A stretch of 64,000 nucleotides of DNA from an uncultured Verrucomicrobiota bacterium (GCA_903898675.1 CAIUGM010000021.1:1-64000); one strand, 5' to 3'; counted from the stretch's first letter, positions 36,368 through 48,104 are shown. Program-made: numbers and translations. The notes: generated from the sequence alone by a model not told the origin.

Positions 36368-36442
36368 GCCGGTGTAGCTCAACGGTAGAGCACCTGTTTT
36401 GTAAACAGGCGGTTGCGGGTTCGAATCCCATCGCCGGCTCCA
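36368..36442 (+). tRNA. tRNA-Thr (TGT)
   Basis: Acceptor arms GCCGGTG and CGCCGGC pair with one G-U; the anticodon stem CCTGT/ACAGG has loop TTTGTAA with anticodon TGT; the T loop is TTCGAAT and the CCA end is encoded. It follows tRNA-Lys by 49 bases. Confidence 0.96.
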
Positions 36443-36572
36443 CCTTTCATCCACCCCAGCGGCGGATGATGCTGTCAGTTCTCCAGCCCTTCAATTTTTC
36501 CTGAACGAAAGCGAGAGGAACCCGGGAGCTCCCGGCAAAGAAACCCGCGGCGCAAAAATTTCAATTGTTCAC

Positions 36573-36646
36573 TGCCCGATTGTGTAATGGTAGCACAAAC
36601 GACTCTGACTCGTTTTGTCTAGGTTCGACTCCTAGTCGGGCAGCCA
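36573..36646 (+). tRNA. tRNA-Gln (CTG)
   Basis: Acceptor arms TGCCCGA and TCGGGCA pair perfectly. The anticodon stem AACGA/TCGTT has loop CTCTGAC with anticodon CTG, and the CCA end is encoded. It ends the Lys-Thr-Gln cluster. Confidence 0.95.
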
Positions 36647-36927
36647 ATGAATTACCCCGCGGAATCCCTTCAATTAATTTTGCACGTTTTTTTGCGTCGT
36701 CAAAGAAAGTGCATTGACACCCCAAAGTGATTCTCAGCACCATTCGCCTCTCCCCTCAAATTTTTGGTCACTTGCTTAGTCGAAACACTCCCCCTTTTGC
36801 CCCGACCAGCCGTCATGCTGGTGTGCGCAAAATATTGATCAAAGATGGCTCATGTCTTGCTACTGCCATCGTAACTTTCCGATAGCCCGATAGACTCACG
36901 ATAAACCAAATCCTCATAATAAGTACT

Positions 36928-37614
36928 ATGATCACTGCATCCCTGCCCTTGGCGATTCTCCTGACCAACTCTGACGGCAGTCCCATGACCGCCATGGAGC
37001 TGTTCCACGCCGGCCACTTCATTATGTGGCCCATCCTGATTGTGTCCTTCCTGATGATAACCGTCGTCGCCGAGCGGGTTATCTTTATTGTCCGCGAAAA
37101 CAGCCGCCGCCAGCCCGACGTGGTGGACAAGATGCTGGAGAAGGTCGAAGCCAACGATATCGATGGCGCCTTGGAACTGGGCAAGAAGAGCCAGGACTAT
37201 GTTGCCCGCATCCTGGTCTATGCGATCAGCCACAAGGAGCACTCGCTCGCCAACGCCTTCAGCCGCGCCGCGAATCAGGAAATGCAGCGCTTCAGCCAGG
37301 GTCTGCCCACGCTCGACACCTGCATTACCGCCGCCCCTTTGCTCGGCCTGCTCGGCACCGTGACCGGCATGATGGGAACCTTCGCCGCCTTGAACGGCGG
37401 CAGCGGTGACATCGGTGCCTCCACCGGCGCCATCACCGGTGGTGTCGCCGAGGCGCTTATCGCCACGATGTGCGGTCTGTTCATCGCCATCACCGGCCTC
37501 CTGCCCTTCAACTATATGAACGCCCGGGTGGAAGAAGCCCGCCACGAGGTTGAAGACGCGTCCAACTCGCTTGAGATCATTCTCAACAAGTCCGAGAAAT
37601 CGCCCTCCCGCTAA
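36928..37614 (+). CDS. exbB: ExbB/TolQ/MotA family proton-channel protein
   Basis: The 228-residue inner-membrane protein has three predicted segments: about residues 30-50 (MWPILIVSFLMITVVAERVI), and the pair around 135-160 and 180-200 (TAAPLLGLLGTVTGMMGTF, IATMCGLFIAITGLLPF). The conserved TAAPLLGLLGTVTGM block is diagnostic. It forms a proton channel with ExbD and energises TonB. It begins the seven-gene Ton locus. Confidence 0.94.
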   Translation: MITASLPLAILLTNSDGSPMTAMELFHAGHFIMWPILIVSFLMITVVAERVIFIVRENSRRQPDVVDKMLEKVEANDIDGALELGKKSQDYVARILVYAISHKEHSLANAFSRAANQEMQRFSQGLPTLDTCITAAPLLGLLGTVTGMMGTFAALNGGSGDIGASTGAITGGVAEALIATMCGLFIAITGLLPFNYMNARVEEARHEVEDASNSLEIILNKSEKSPSR

Positions 37615-37660
37615 TCGCGGCCGCGACTCTCACGACTTTAACCTTTAAGTACTAACTGTC

Positions 37661-38077
37661 ATGCACGGTGGTGGTGGATCAGGCCCTGGTGGCGCAAAAA
37701 GAGCCCGCATTGAGATCATCCCTCTCATTGACGTCATCTTTTTCCTCCTCGCGACCTTTGTGCTTTTTACCCTTTCGCTCAACAAATCGAACGGCATAAA
37801 AGTAAACTTACCCGTTTCGGCGACCGGCGAGGCCCGTGACCCGAACGGCACCGTGACGGTCAGCGTCACCGACGAGGGCACGCTGGCTTGGAACAAGGAT
37901 CTCGTCACTCTCGACGAGTTTCTGGTCCGCCTGCAGCAGTATCACTCGCAGGAACCCGACGGTCGCATCCTCATCAACGGCGACGAACACGCCTTCTTCG
38001 CCCAGGCGGTCTACGTTTTTGACGAGGCCCGCAAAGCAGGATTCACCAAGGTGTTCGTCGAAATCCGCAGCCACTAA
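37661..38077 (+). CDS. exbD: ExbD/TolR family protein, first copy
   Basis: The 138-residue protein has a glycine-rich start and then RIEIIPLIDVIFFLLATFVL, the single membrane helix with the conserved Asp (LIDVIFFLLATF) that takes part in proton flow. The rest is a periplasmic domain (KVNLPVSATGEARD, RILINGDEHAFFAQAVYVFD). It lies 46 bases after exbB. A second copy follows at 38139; the two may form a heteromer. Confidence 0.93.
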   Translation: MHGGGGSGPGGAKRARIEIIPLIDVIFFLLATFVLFTLSLNKSNGIKVNLPVSATGEARDPNGTVTVSVTDEGTLAWNKDLVTLDEFLVRLQQYHSQEPDGRILINGDEHAFFAQAVYVFDEARKAGFTKVFVEIRSH

Positions 38078-38138
38078 CGCCCGGTCCGCCTAATAAAACG
38101 GCGCCCGACGCGTATCACTTTAAGACCATCCCTCAAAC

Positions 38139-38570
38139 ATGGAAGGCAGCATCAAAGTCAAAGTCCCGGTCCGGAAGAAGGCACGCATTGAGATCATTCC
38201 CCTCATCGACGTCATTTTCTTCCTGCTCGCGACCTTTGTCCTCTTCACCCTCTCGCTCAACGCCATCAAGTCGCTGCCCGTTGATCTGCCGGTCGCCACC
38301 CCGACTACGAAGCCGCCGGACAAGGATGATAGCGTTACCATCCAAGTCTCAGGCGAAGGCGCCATCTTCTGGAACAAGGAACTGATCGACATGGGTGAAG
38401 TCCCGTCGCGCATTGCCTATTACAAGACCCAGACCGAAGACCCGCGCATCCTGATTGCCGGTGACGAAAAAGCCCGCTTTGGCACCACCGTCGCCGTACT
38501 GGATGAAGTCCGCAAGGCTGGCATCCTGAAATTCTCGGTGGAAACCCGTACCCGTCCTACGGGCAAATAA
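38139..38570 (+). CDS. exbD: ExbD/TolR family protein, second copy
   Basis: The 143-residue protein repeats the same layout: RIEIIPLIDVIFFLLATFVL with the conserved Asp, and a periplasmic part (PVDLPVATPTTKPPDKDD, RILIAGDEKARFGTTVAVLD). It is clearly paralogous to the first copy, but diverged beyond the membrane segment. Doubled exbD genes are common in Gram-negative Ton systems. Confidence 0.93.
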   Translation: MEGSIKVKVPVRKKARIEIIPLIDVIFFLLATFVLFTLSLNAIKSLPVDLPVATPTTKPPDKDDSVTIQVSGEGAIFWNKELIDMGEVPSRIAYYKTQTEDPRILIAGDEKARFGTTVAVLDEVRKAGILKFSVETRTRPTGK

Positions 38571-38581
38571 TTGAACCGTCC

Positions 38582-39241
38582 ATGAATCGAGACTTAATCA
38601 TCGGCTTGGTTGTGTCGCTGGCCCTGCATTCCAGCATCTATCTTTTCAGCCACGGCAAGGCTCCGCCACCCAAACGGGACGCGAAGGCCAAGGAAGAACT
38701 GATTCAGTTTGAGATGCCCCCGCTCGATGAGGAGAAGGAGGATGTCGTCAAGGATCTCGACGACGCCCCGGTCGAGAACCAGCTTGCCCCCCCCAGCCTG
38801 GTCGACATGCCCAGCGTGGTTCCGGTCAATGCCTTTACCCAGCCGCTGACGCCCCCGCCGCCGCCAAACATGGTCGCCTCCAAGGGTGCCATCACAATCC
38901 CGGTCAACAAGCCCGGCGCCAACTTCGGCAAGGGCATCGACAATCTCTTCAATGTCGGCGACCTCGACCAGAAGCCCGTCCTGCGCGTGTCGGTCAATCC
39001 GACTTACCCGTACGAGATGAGCCGCGCCGGTATCACCGGTGAGGTCATGGTTGAATTCATCATCAACACGAACGGCGACGTCACGCAGGCGCAGGTCGTG
39101 CGTTCCTCCCACCGTGAGTTTGAAGCCCCGGCCGTTCAGGCGGTCTTGAAGTGGAAATTCAAACCCGGCCGGAAAGGCGGTCGCACCGTCAATGTCCGGG
39201 CCGCCCAGCCAATCGAGTTCAACCTCGATGACAGCAAATGA
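38582..39241 (+). CDS. tonB: TonB-like energy transducer
   Basis: The 219-residue protein has an N-terminal membrane segment (LIIGLVVSLALHSSIYLF), a charged and Pro-rich spacer (residues about 55-115, with PPPPPNMVAS), and the C-terminal TonB domain: YPYEMSRAGITGEVMVEFII, NGDVTQAQVVRSSHREFEAP and LKWKFKPGRKGG. It links the inner-membrane proton channel to outer-membrane receptors. No TonB-dependent receptor gene is adjacent. Confidence 0.93.
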   Translation: MNRDLIIGLVVSLALHSSIYLFSHGKAPPPKRDAKAKEELIQFEMPPLDEEKEDVVKDLDDAPVENQLAPPSLVDMPSVVPVNAFTQPLTPPPPPNMVASKGAITIPVNKPGANFGKGIDNLFNVGDLDQKPVLRVSVNPTYPYEMSRAGITGEVMVEFIINTNGDVTQAQVVRSSHREFEAPAVQAVLKWKFKPGRKGGRTVNVRAAQPIEFNLDDSK

Positions 39242-39257
39242 TCCCCTCTGGCTCGCC

Positions 39258-40604
39258 ATGCTAAACCACCTTCTCAAGCCCACCCGCTCCCTGCCGGCCC
39301 TGATCGGCGCGCTCCTGCTGGCTGTCAGCGCCTCGGCGCAGCAGACACCGGCCGTGGTGCGTGATTACTCACCGTCGGACGCCACCGGCGAAGTCCTGGC
39401 GAAATACCGTCCTTTGGCAGACGCCAAGAACTACGATGCCGCCATCGCCATCCTCGATGCGCAGATCGCCATCACCCCGGTGGGGACCTATGACATGGCC
39501 CTGCTCTATCAGATCAAGGCGCAGACCCTGTTGCAGAAGGGCGACTTCTCCAGTTCCATCGCGCCGCTCGAGAAGGGCCTGATGCTTTCCGACGAGAAAA
39601 ACCCGACCTTCTTCGACGAGAAGGTCACCCGGGAACTGGTTTATTTCCTCGCCCAGCTCTATTTTCAGGACGGCGGCCAGTCGAAGAACCTCAGCGTGAC
39701 CGCGGCTGACTACAACAAGGCCGAGAAATATTTGGAGCGTTGGACCACCCTCACCAAGAAGCCTACCCTCGATAACGAGCTGTTTCACGCCCAGGTCCTC
39801 TACAGCATCGCGGTGCTCAACCCCGACCACCCCGATCTCGCCGGCGTGCAGCGCGCCCTGGCCGAGGTTGAACTCGGACTCCGCACCTCAGCCCGCCCCG
39901 CCACGCAGCTCTATCTCTTCAAGCTGCTGTGCCTGCAGCAGCTCAACCGCAACGCCGAGGCGGCGGAAGTCCTGGAACTCCTCGTGAAGCAGAAGCCCAA
40001 CTCCAGCAACTACTGGCAGCAGCTGGCCGCGCTTTACCTCAGTACTGAACAGTTCACCCGGGCCATCCTCGCCATTGAGCGCGCCCAATCGAACGGGTAC
40101 ATGACCACCCCGAAGGATAACTACAATCTGATCGGCATCTATTTCAACCTGGGGCAGTATGAGAAGGCCGCCGAATTGCTTGAGGCCGGCCTCAAGACCG
40201 GAGCCATCGAGGCTGATTCTAAAAACTGGGAACTGCTCGCTTTTTCCTATCAGCAGCTCGAGCGCCCCCTCAAGGGCATCGAGGCACTCAAGGAGGCCAC
40301 CAAGGCCTACCCCAAGTCCGGCCAGCTTGAATTTATGATTGCGCAGGCTTACCTCGGCATTGAGCAGCCCGAGGCCGCCCTGCCCCATGCGCAGGCCGCC
40401 CTGGCCAAGGGAAACCTGACCAAGCCGAATCAGGTCTACCTCTTCACCGCCTATGTGGCCTACCAGCTTAAGAAGTACGATATCGCGCTCGATACCGCCA
40501 AGAAGGCCGCTGAATTTCCCCAGTCCGTCAAGGAAGGCAATAACATGGTCAAGGCGATCGAAGACATCCTCAAGGAGCGCGAGGCCAAGAAAAACAAAAC
40601 TTAA
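39258..40604 (+). CDS. Exported TPR protein of the Ton locus
   Basis: The 448-residue product begins with a signal peptide (LLKPTRSLPALIGALLLAVSASAQQ). The body consists of TPR-like helical repeats, for example NYDAAIAILDAQIAITPVG, GQYEKAAELLEAGLKTGAIEA and GQLEFMIAQAYLGIEQPEAA. The start at 39258 lies 16 bases after tonB, so it is in the same operon. It is probably a periplasmic scaffold for a Ton-dependent process. TPR proteins occur next to exbBD-tonB in Bacteroidetes and Verrucomicrobia, but their roles are unclear. Confidence 0.8.
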   Translation: MLNHLLKPTRSLPALIGALLLAVSASAQQTPAVVRDYSPSDATGEVLAKYRPLADAKNYDAAIAILDAQIAITPVGTYDMALLYQIKAQTLLQKGDFSSSIAPLEKGLMLSDEKNPTFFDEKVTRELVYFLAQLYFQDGGQSKNLSVTAADYNKAEKYLERWTTLTKKPTLDNELFHAQVLYSIAVLNPDHPDLAGVQRALAEVELGLRTSARPATQLYLFKLLCLQQLNRNAEAAEVLELLVKQKPNSSNYWQQLAALYLSTEQFTRAILAIERAQSNGYMTTPKDNYNLIGIYFNLGQYEKAAELLEAGLKTGAIEADSKNWELLAFSYQQLERPLKGIEALKEATKAYPKSGQLEFMIAQAYLGIEQPEAALPHAQAALAKGNLTKPNQVYLFTAYVAYQLKKYDIALDTAKKAAEFPQSVKEGNNMVKAIEDILKEREAKKNKT

Positions 40605-40634
40605 TTCCCCCTTTAACGCACGCATCACCCGAAC

Positions 40635-41174
40635 ATGAACAAAGTCTATATCATATTCCCGCTAGTCGGCCTTCTGATCTTTGGCGGCTTTTATTACAGC
40701 TTCAACAAGTCCTACGCGGAGAAGCTCACCCAGATCAAGGTGAAGGCTGAGGAAGACAAGAAAGCCAAAGCCCGACAGCAGATGCTTGACCGCGATGCGG
40801 CCATCAAGTCGGCCATCGAGTCCCAGGCCACCCGCAAGAAGGAGAAGGAAGAGCGGGATCGCATTGAAGAGGCCAAGAAGACCGCCCGGCAGGAGGCGGA
40901 GGACCTGCGTCAGCGCAGCTACGATGACCGCAACAAATTCCGTGACCAAGTCGGACGGCTCAAGAAGGAGCTGGAGGACGTCAAGGCCACCTTCGCGAAG
41001 ATCACGGACGAAAAGAAACGCTACACCGAGGAGGACGCCTTCCTGAAGACCTACGTCAAGCAGGCCGAGTCCAACGCGAAATACTACTACGATTTACTGG
41101 ATAAGATTGCCGCCGCGGAGAAAGCGGCTGCCGAGGCCGCCGCTGCTGCGGCCGCTGCCGCCAAGAAATCCTAA
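40635..41174 (+). CDS. Membrane-anchored coiled-coil protein, copy 1
   Basis: The 179-residue protein has a single N-terminal membrane anchor (VYIIFPLVGLLIFGGFYYSF, residues 4-23) followed by a long Lys/Glu/Ala-rich coiled coil (about 25-175, for example KTARQEAEDLRQRSYDDRNK) and a final polyalanine run (AAAAAAAAAKK). It resembles the helical middle of TolA, without the C-terminal domain. It is 30 bases downstream of the TPR gene and has a paralogue directly after it. The molecular role is unknown. Confidence 0.7.
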   Translation: MNKVYIIFPLVGLLIFGGFYYSFNKSYAEKLTQIKVKAEEDKKAKARQQMLDRDAAIKSAIESQATRKKEKEERDRIEEAKKTARQEAEDLRQRSYDDRNKFRDQVGRLKKELEDVKATFAKITDEKKRYTEEDAFLKTYVKQAESNAKYYYDLLDKIAAAEKAAAEAAAAAAAAAKKS

Positions 41175-41195
41175 ACCGCTCTTCTTCCGACCCAA

Positions 41196-41729
41196 ATGAA
41201 CAAGTCATATCTAATCGTTCCAATCGTCCTTCTGGCCGTATTCGGCTTCATCTACCAAGGTGCCCTGAAGGAGATGCAGGCCAAGGATCTGGCCAAACAG
41301 GAGATCGCCCTCCGCGTCCGGGCCGAGGAAAAGAAGCGCAAGGACGATATCGAGGCCAAGGCCACGGCCGATGCCAAGAAACGTCAGGACGAGCGCGAGG
41401 CCGCCGACCGGGCCAAAGAGGTCAAGAAGCAGAAGGAATACGATGACGCCATGAAGGCCCTCAAGGACGAAGCCGCGAAGTATTCCACCGAGGCCGACAA
41501 GCTGTCCAAGGAGGCGGCCGACCTCGAAATCCAGATTGCCCAGGCCCGCACAGACAAGGAAAAGCTCAATCGTGAGACCTTCGACCTGGCCAAGCAGGTG
41601 GAGCTGGGTAAAATCAACCGTCGCACGGCGGAAATCGAGATCCAGCGCGTGATTGAAATGGTGGCCAAGAAGTTGAATGACAGCTCGATCGCTGTTCCGC
41701 CGCCCCCTCCCCCACTCGTGGTCAAGTAA
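41196..41729 (+). CDS. Membrane-anchored coiled-coil protein, copy 2
   Basis: The 177-residue paralogue starts MNKSYLIVPIVLLAVFGFIY, a membrane anchor of the same type, and continues as coiled coil (RVRAEEKKRKDDIEAKATAD; EAADLEIQIAQARTDKEKLN), but ends in AVPPPPPPLVVK rather than polyalanine. The two proteins are alike in layout and the first 25 residues and differ mainly in their tails. It ends the locus; a strong terminator follows 26 bases later. Confidence 0.7.
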   Translation: MNKSYLIVPIVLLAVFGFIYQGALKEMQAKDLAKQEIALRVRAEEKKRKDDIEAKATADAKKRQDEREAADRAKEVKKQKEYDDAMKALKDEAAKYSTEADKLSKEAADLEIQIAQARTDKEKLNRETFDLAKQVELGKINRRTAEIEIQRVIEMVAKKLNDSSIAVPPPPPPLVVK

Positions 41730-41755
41730 GCGGGCCCTTACGACCTGCCACTCTC

Positions 41756-41784
41756 GCCGCACCTTGATTGGTGCGGCTTTTTTT
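41756..41784 (+). terminator. Intrinsic terminator closing the Ton locus
   Basis: gccgcacc (41756-41763) and ggtgcggc (41770-41777) form a perfect 8-bp stem with loop ttgatt, followed by seven T residues. Confidence 0.93.
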
Positions 41785-41850
41785 GCGCTATTTGGCGCAA
41801 AGTTGGGCCTGACGGCACGATTCGCCCGCCCCCGTGTCATGTACGTTGGG

Positions 41851-42279
<429 letters not shown>

Positions 42280-42301
42280 GCTGCAGATAAAAATCCTTTA
42301 C

Positions 42302-42334
42302 GCCCCGCTCAGCCTGGCTGTCGCGGGGCTTTTT
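42302..42334 (+). terminator. Intrinsic terminator after glnB
   Basis: gccccgc (42302-42308) and gcggggc (42323-42329) form a 7-bp stem followed by tttttatt. It closes the monocistronic glnB transcript. Confidence 0.88.
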
Positions 42335-42412
42335 ATTGCGTGGCAAAGATGGAGCGCCTCGATCGCAAACCAGCAGGTTGCGGTCAACGCGCTCCACCGA
42401 CGAATCCTGTCA

Positions 42413-43618
42413 TCAAACCCCTACCGCCGGCCGCAGTGTGTTAAGCAAGCGCTCAATCCGGTCGCATGCGGCCGTAAGCTTCTCCTCGTTGGCGGTAAAA
42501 CAGGCCCGGACGTGGCCCTTGCCGGCGTCACCGAAGGCCGTGCCGGGCACAACCGCCACCTTGTGCTCGGTCAGCAACCGGCGGGCAAACTCGCCTTCGT
42601 CCAGCCCGGTGGAGACCACCGAGGGGAAGGCATAGAAGGAACCCCGCGGGGCATGGCAGGACAGCCCGGCGGCGTTGATCCGGCGCACAAAGAGATCGCG
42701 GCGCTCGCGGTAACGGTCGCGCATGAACTTGGTGGCGTCATCACCCAGGCGCAGGGCGGCAAGGGCACCTTCCTGGCTGATGCTGGGCGCACAGAGCATC
42801 GAGTATTGGTGCACCTTCATCATCGCCTCGATCAGGGGCGCCGGACCGCAGGCATAGCCCAGGCGGAACCCGGTCATCGCAAACGCCTTGGAAAATCCAT
42901 GCAGGAGAATCGTCCGCTCCTGCATCCCGGGCAGGCTGGCAATGCTGGTGTGGGTCCCTTCAAAGACCAATTCGGAATAGATTTCATCGCTGACCACGAT
43001 CAGGTCCTTCTCGATGGCAAACTTGGCGATGCGCTCAAGCTGCTCCCGCGAGCAAACTCCACCGGTCGGGTTGCAAGGCAGGTTCAGCAGCAGGAGCTTG
43101 CAGCCGGGCTGCCACGCGGCGGCCAGCGCCGGGGCATCGAGGGAGAACAGGTCGCCGGCATTCGTCGCCACCGGCACGCCCACGGCATGCACCAGGTCCA
43201 CGGACGGGGCATAGGACACGTAGCAGGGCTGATGGTACATCACCTTGTCGCCGGGATTGAGCAACGAGCGCAAGGTCAGGTCCAGACCCTCGGAAACGCC
43301 GACGGTGACCAGCACTTCGTCATCGGGCCGGTAACTGACCCGGAAATGGCCCTCCGCGTACCGGCAGATCTCCTTGCGGAGCTCCAGCAGGCCCAGATTC
43401 GAGGTGTAGTGGGTCTTGCCGGTGTTCATGGCCGTCGTGACGGCGTCGCGGATCGGCTGGGGGGTGTCAAAATCCGGTTCACCAATCCCGAGGGAAATGA
43501 CGCCGTCGGTCTTGGCCACCAGCTCGAAGAAATCACGGATGCCCGAGCGGCGCAGTCCCGCCACATGCCGCGCAATGTATCGCGTGGTATCGAGGGGCGG
43601 TTGGGAGGAGGTGCTCAT
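42413..43618 (-). CDS. PLP-dependent aminotransferase, class I/II
   Basis: The 401-residue fold-type I aminotransferase contains ISLGIGEPDFDTPQPIRDAV, LLLNLPCNPTGGVCS and the PLP-lysine region LHGFSKAFAMTGFRLGYACG. It is expected to exchange amino groups between an amino acid and an oxoacid; a role in branched-chain or aspartate-family metabolism is plausible because it is 43 bases downstream of leuB, at the end of the ilv-leu operon, but ilvE is normally a fold-type IV enzyme and this is not. Substrate is undetermined. Confidence 0.85.
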   Translation of the reverse strand: MSTSSQPPLDTTRYIARHVAGLRRSGIRDFFELVAKTDGVISLGIGEPDFDTPQPIRDAVTTAMNTGKTHYTSNLGLLELRKEICRYAEGHFRVSYRPDDEVLVTVGVSEGLDLTLRSLLNPGDKVMYHQPCYVSYAPSVDLVHAVGVPVATNAGDLFSLDAPALAAAWQPGCKLLLLNLPCNPTGGVCSREQLERIAKFAIEKDLIVVSDEIYSELVFEGTHTSIASLPGMQERTILLHGFSKAFAMTGFRLGYACGPAPLIEAMMKVHQYSMLCAPSISQEGALAALRLGDDATKFMRDRYRERRDLFVRRINAAGLSCHAPRGSFYAFPSVVSTGLDEGEFARRLLTEHKVAVVPGTAFGDAGKGHVRACFTANEEKLTAACDRIERLLNTLRPAVGV

Positions 43619-43661
43619 GGAATTGAAATGGGTCGAAATTATGTTGGCGATGGATTGATGC

Positions 43662-44722
43662 TCAAAGGCGCTCGCGGACAGCCTGACCCATCTGGGTGGT
43701 GCTGAGCGGCTCCTTGGCTCCTAAATCGGCGGTATGCTGCCCTTCCTGAAGGGCCAGATTAACCGCCGCCTCCACTTCGGCCGCCTCCTTCTCCAGGCCC
43801 AGCGAGTGGCGTAGCAGCATGGCGGCGGACAGGATCGTGCCGACCGGGTTGGCGATCCCCTTGCCTGCGATATCGGGCGCCGAACCGTGGATGGGCTCAT
43901 AGAGGCCGAGGCGGCCGGCGCCCAGTGAGGCGCTGGGCAGCAGACCGAGCGACCCGGCGAGCACCGCGGCTTCGTCCGTTAGGATGTCACCAAACATGTT
44001 TTCCGTCACGATGACATCGAACTGCGGGGCATGGGTGATCAGCCGCATGGCGCAGGAATCAACCAGCTGGTGCTCGAGCTTCACGTCGGGGAACTCCCTG
44101 CCGACCTCGATCGCAACCTTCCGCCACAGGCGGGATGACTCCAGCACATTGGCCTTGTCGACCGAGGTGACGAGTTTGCGGCGCTTCTGCGCCATCTCAA
44201 AGGCCAGTTTCACGATCCGGCGGATCTCCCAGTCGGTATAAACCAAGGTGTCCACGGCGCGCTCTCCCTCCGGGGTCATCGTCCGGCCCTTGGGCGTGCC
44301 AAAATAGAGACCGCCGGTCAGTTCGCGGATAACCACGAAATCCACGCCGGCCACCCGCTCGGGCTTGAGGGGTGAAAGCCGGGCCAGGGACGGATAGGGA
44401 CGCACGGGACGCACGTTGGCGTAAAGGGCCAGTGCCTTGCGAATCGCCAGCAGCCCCTGCTCCGGGCGGACCTTGGCCTGCGGGTCGTCCCATTTCGGGC
44501 CGCCCACGGCACCCAGCAGCACCGCATCGGCCGCCGCACAGGCGGCGAGGGTCTCGTCCGGCATGGCCGTGCCCTGGGCGTCGATGGCGCAGCCGCCGAG
44601 CAGGTGTTCGGAAAATTTGAGTTGGTGGCCATGGCGCTGGGCCACGGCCTCGAGCACGAGCCGGGCTTCATTGACCACTTCGGGGCCAATGCCGTCACCG
44701 GGTGTGAGTGCGATGTTTGCTT

Positions 44723-44726
<4 letters not shown>
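43662..44726 (-). CDS. leuB: 3-isopropylmalate dehydrogenase
   Basis: The 354-residue enzyme has the N-terminal [17 protein letters not shown], the family block [20 protein letters not shown], and the C-terminal signature [22 protein letters not shown]. It oxidatively decarboxylates 3-isopropylmalate, and can also process the citramalate-derived 3-methylmalate needed for isoleucine. Its ATG overlaps the cimA stop (ATGA), so the two are translationally coupled. Confidence 0.96.
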
Positions 44727-46327
<1,601 letters not shown>

Positions 46328-46342
46328 GGGTAAGCCGGCGGT

Positions 46343-47959
46343 TCACTGGGCGACCGCCGTGGGCGTGCCGGTCTTCTGCGGGTGCTGCGCCCGGCCGCTG
46401 GACTGGCGGGACAGCACGTGGTTGAGGGAAGCGATGTACGCCTTGGCGCTGGCGACCACGATGTCGGTGTCGGCCCCGTGGCCGTGGCTGGAGCGCTGTT
46501 CCTCGTGGCGGACGCGCACGGTCGCCTCCGCGAGGGCGTCGATGCCCTCGGTGACACCGTTGATGCCGAATTCGAGCAGCGTGACCGGCACCTTGACGAT
46601 GGCGTCGATGGCCTTGTAGGTCGCGTCGACCGGCCCGGTGCCGATGGCGGCATGGACGTGGGTCTTCCCGTCCGGGTCGCGGAGGCGGACGGTGGCGGTG
46701 GGCAACCCGGTGGTCCCGCAGACCACCTGCAGGTTGTCCAGCGCCCAGAGTTCCGGCACCGTGGTCCGCTCATCCGAGGCGAGCGCGATCAAGTCGGCGT
46801 CGTGGACCGCCTTCTTGCGGTCGGCAAGTTTCTTGAACCCGTTGAAGGCCTTGAGCAGGGCGTCGCCGTCGAGCGGGTAGCCGAGCTCGGTCAGGCGCTT
46901 CGAGAACGCCGCGCGGCCGGAATGTTTGCCGAGCACAAGCATCGTCTGCGTCGCCCCGACATCCTCGGGCCGCATGATCTCGTAGGTCTGCGCGTTCTTG
47001 ATCATGCCGTCCTGGTGGATGCCGGACTCGTGCGCGAAGGCGTTGGCCCCCACGATGGACTTGTTGGGCGGCACCGGGTAGCTGGTGCTGCGCGAGACCA
47101 GTTTGCTGGTCCGGCAGAGCTGGGTGGCGTCGATGCCGGTGGTGAGACCGAGCTTCTCGCCCCGCGTGCGGATGGCCATGACGACCTCCTCGAGCGACGC
47201 GTTGCCCGCGCGCTCGCCAATGCCGTTGATGGTGACTTCCGCCTGGCGCGCGCCGGCGCGGAGGCCGGCGAGCGAATTCGCCACCGCCATGCCGAGGTCG
47301 TCGTGGCAATGCACCGAGATGACCACGTCCTTCGCGCCGGGCGTTTTCCCAATGATGCCCGCGATCAACGCCCCGAATTCGTCCGGCATGGTGTAGCCGA
47401 CCGTGTCCGGGATGTTGAGCGTGGTCGCGCCGGCCTTGATCACGGCCTCAAGCACCGTGTAGAGAAATTCGGGGTCGCTGCGGCCCGCATCCTCGGGCGA
47501 GAACTCGATGTCGGCGCAGAACGTTTTCGCGTACGCCACCATCTCCACCGCGCGCGCGGTCATCTCGGCCCGCGACATGCGGAGCTTGTGCTGGAGGTGA
47601 ATGTCGCTCGTCGCGAGGAAGGTGTGGATGCGCGGCCGCTTGGCGCCCTTGACGCCGTTCCACGCGGCCTCGATGTCGCTGCGCGTGCAGCGGGCGAGAC
47701 CGCAGATGACCGGCGGTTCGGCCTGCGGGCGGCCCTCGACGGGGACCTGCCCCACCTCGGCGGCGATGGCTTGCACCGCCGCCAGGTCGTCGGGTGACGC
47801 GGCCGGGAACCCCGCCTCGATCACGTCAACGCCGAGGCGGGCGAGTGCGCGGGCAACCTCGAGCTTTTCAGCGGAGGTCATGGAAGCACCGGGAGCCTGC
47901 TCGCCATCGCGGAGGCTGGTGTCGAAGATTCGGACGTAGGAAGGGGAAGAAGAATTCAT
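46343..47959 (-). CDS. leuA: 2-isopropylmalate synthase
   Basis: The 538-residue enzyme makes 2-isopropylmalate from 2-oxoisovalerate and acetyl-CoA, the first step of leucine synthesis. The signatures are [56 protein letters not shown] and [19 protein letters not shown]. The C-terminal allosteric domain (feedback by leucine) is present. The ATG at 47959 is preferred; upstream in-frame codons lack coding character. Confidence 0.96.
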   Translation of the reverse strand: MNSSSPSYVRIFDTSLRDGEQAPGASMTSAEKLEVARALARLGVDVIEAGFPAASPDDLAAVQAIAAEVGQVPVEGRPQAEPPVICGLARCTRSDIEAAWNGVKGAKRPRIHTFLATSDIHLQHKLRMSRAEMTARAVEMVAYAKTFCADIEFSPEDAGRSDPEFLYTVLEAVIKAGATTLNIPDTVGYTMPDEFGALIAGIIGKTPGAKDVVISVHCHDDLGMAVANSLAGLRAGARQAEVTINGIGERAGNASLEEVVMAIRTRGEKLGLTTGIDATQLCRTSKLVSRSTSYPVPPNKSIVGANAFAHESGIHQDGMIKNAQTYEIMRPEDVGATQTMLVLGKHSGRAAFSKRLTELGYPLDGDALLKAFNGFKKLADRKKAVHDADLIALASDERTTVPELWALDNLQVVCGTTGLPTATVRLRDPDGKTHVHAAIGTGPVDATYKAIDAIVKVPVTLLEFGINGVTEGIDALAEATVRVRHEEQRSSHGHGADTDIVVASAKAYIASLNHVLSRQSSGRAQHPQKTGTPTAVAQ

Positions 47960-47987
47960 GGGAATGAGAGTGTTTTGGACTGTTCGT

Positions 47988-48104
47988 TTAAATAATAACG
48001 GAGGACTGAAGCAGGAGCCGGCCGGTGGTTTTGAGGCGGAGCGCAAGATGCGCCGCCGCCGAACCACGCGGAAGCTCCTGAGTAAGTCGCAGTCGCAGAC
48101 CCAT
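47988..48104 (-). promoter_or_regulatory. Leu-rich candidate leader ORF before leuA
   Basis: The 235-bp ilvC-leuA gap contains a 38-codon minus-strand frame starting at 48104 (or 61 codons from 48173) and ending LLLQSSVII at 47988, 28 bases before leuA. It is rich in Leu and has an Ile-rich end. A perfect 7-bp stem with loop ggga lies just upstream at 48125-48142, but no T-run follows the ORF. The gap also holds nothing else that I can recognise. Weak evidence; it may be chance. Confidence 0.25.

Noticed and set aside
36700-36927. TTGACA at 36714 upstream of exbB as promoter
   Set aside because: Good -35 match but no acceptable -10 at the normal spacing; I could not place the promoter.
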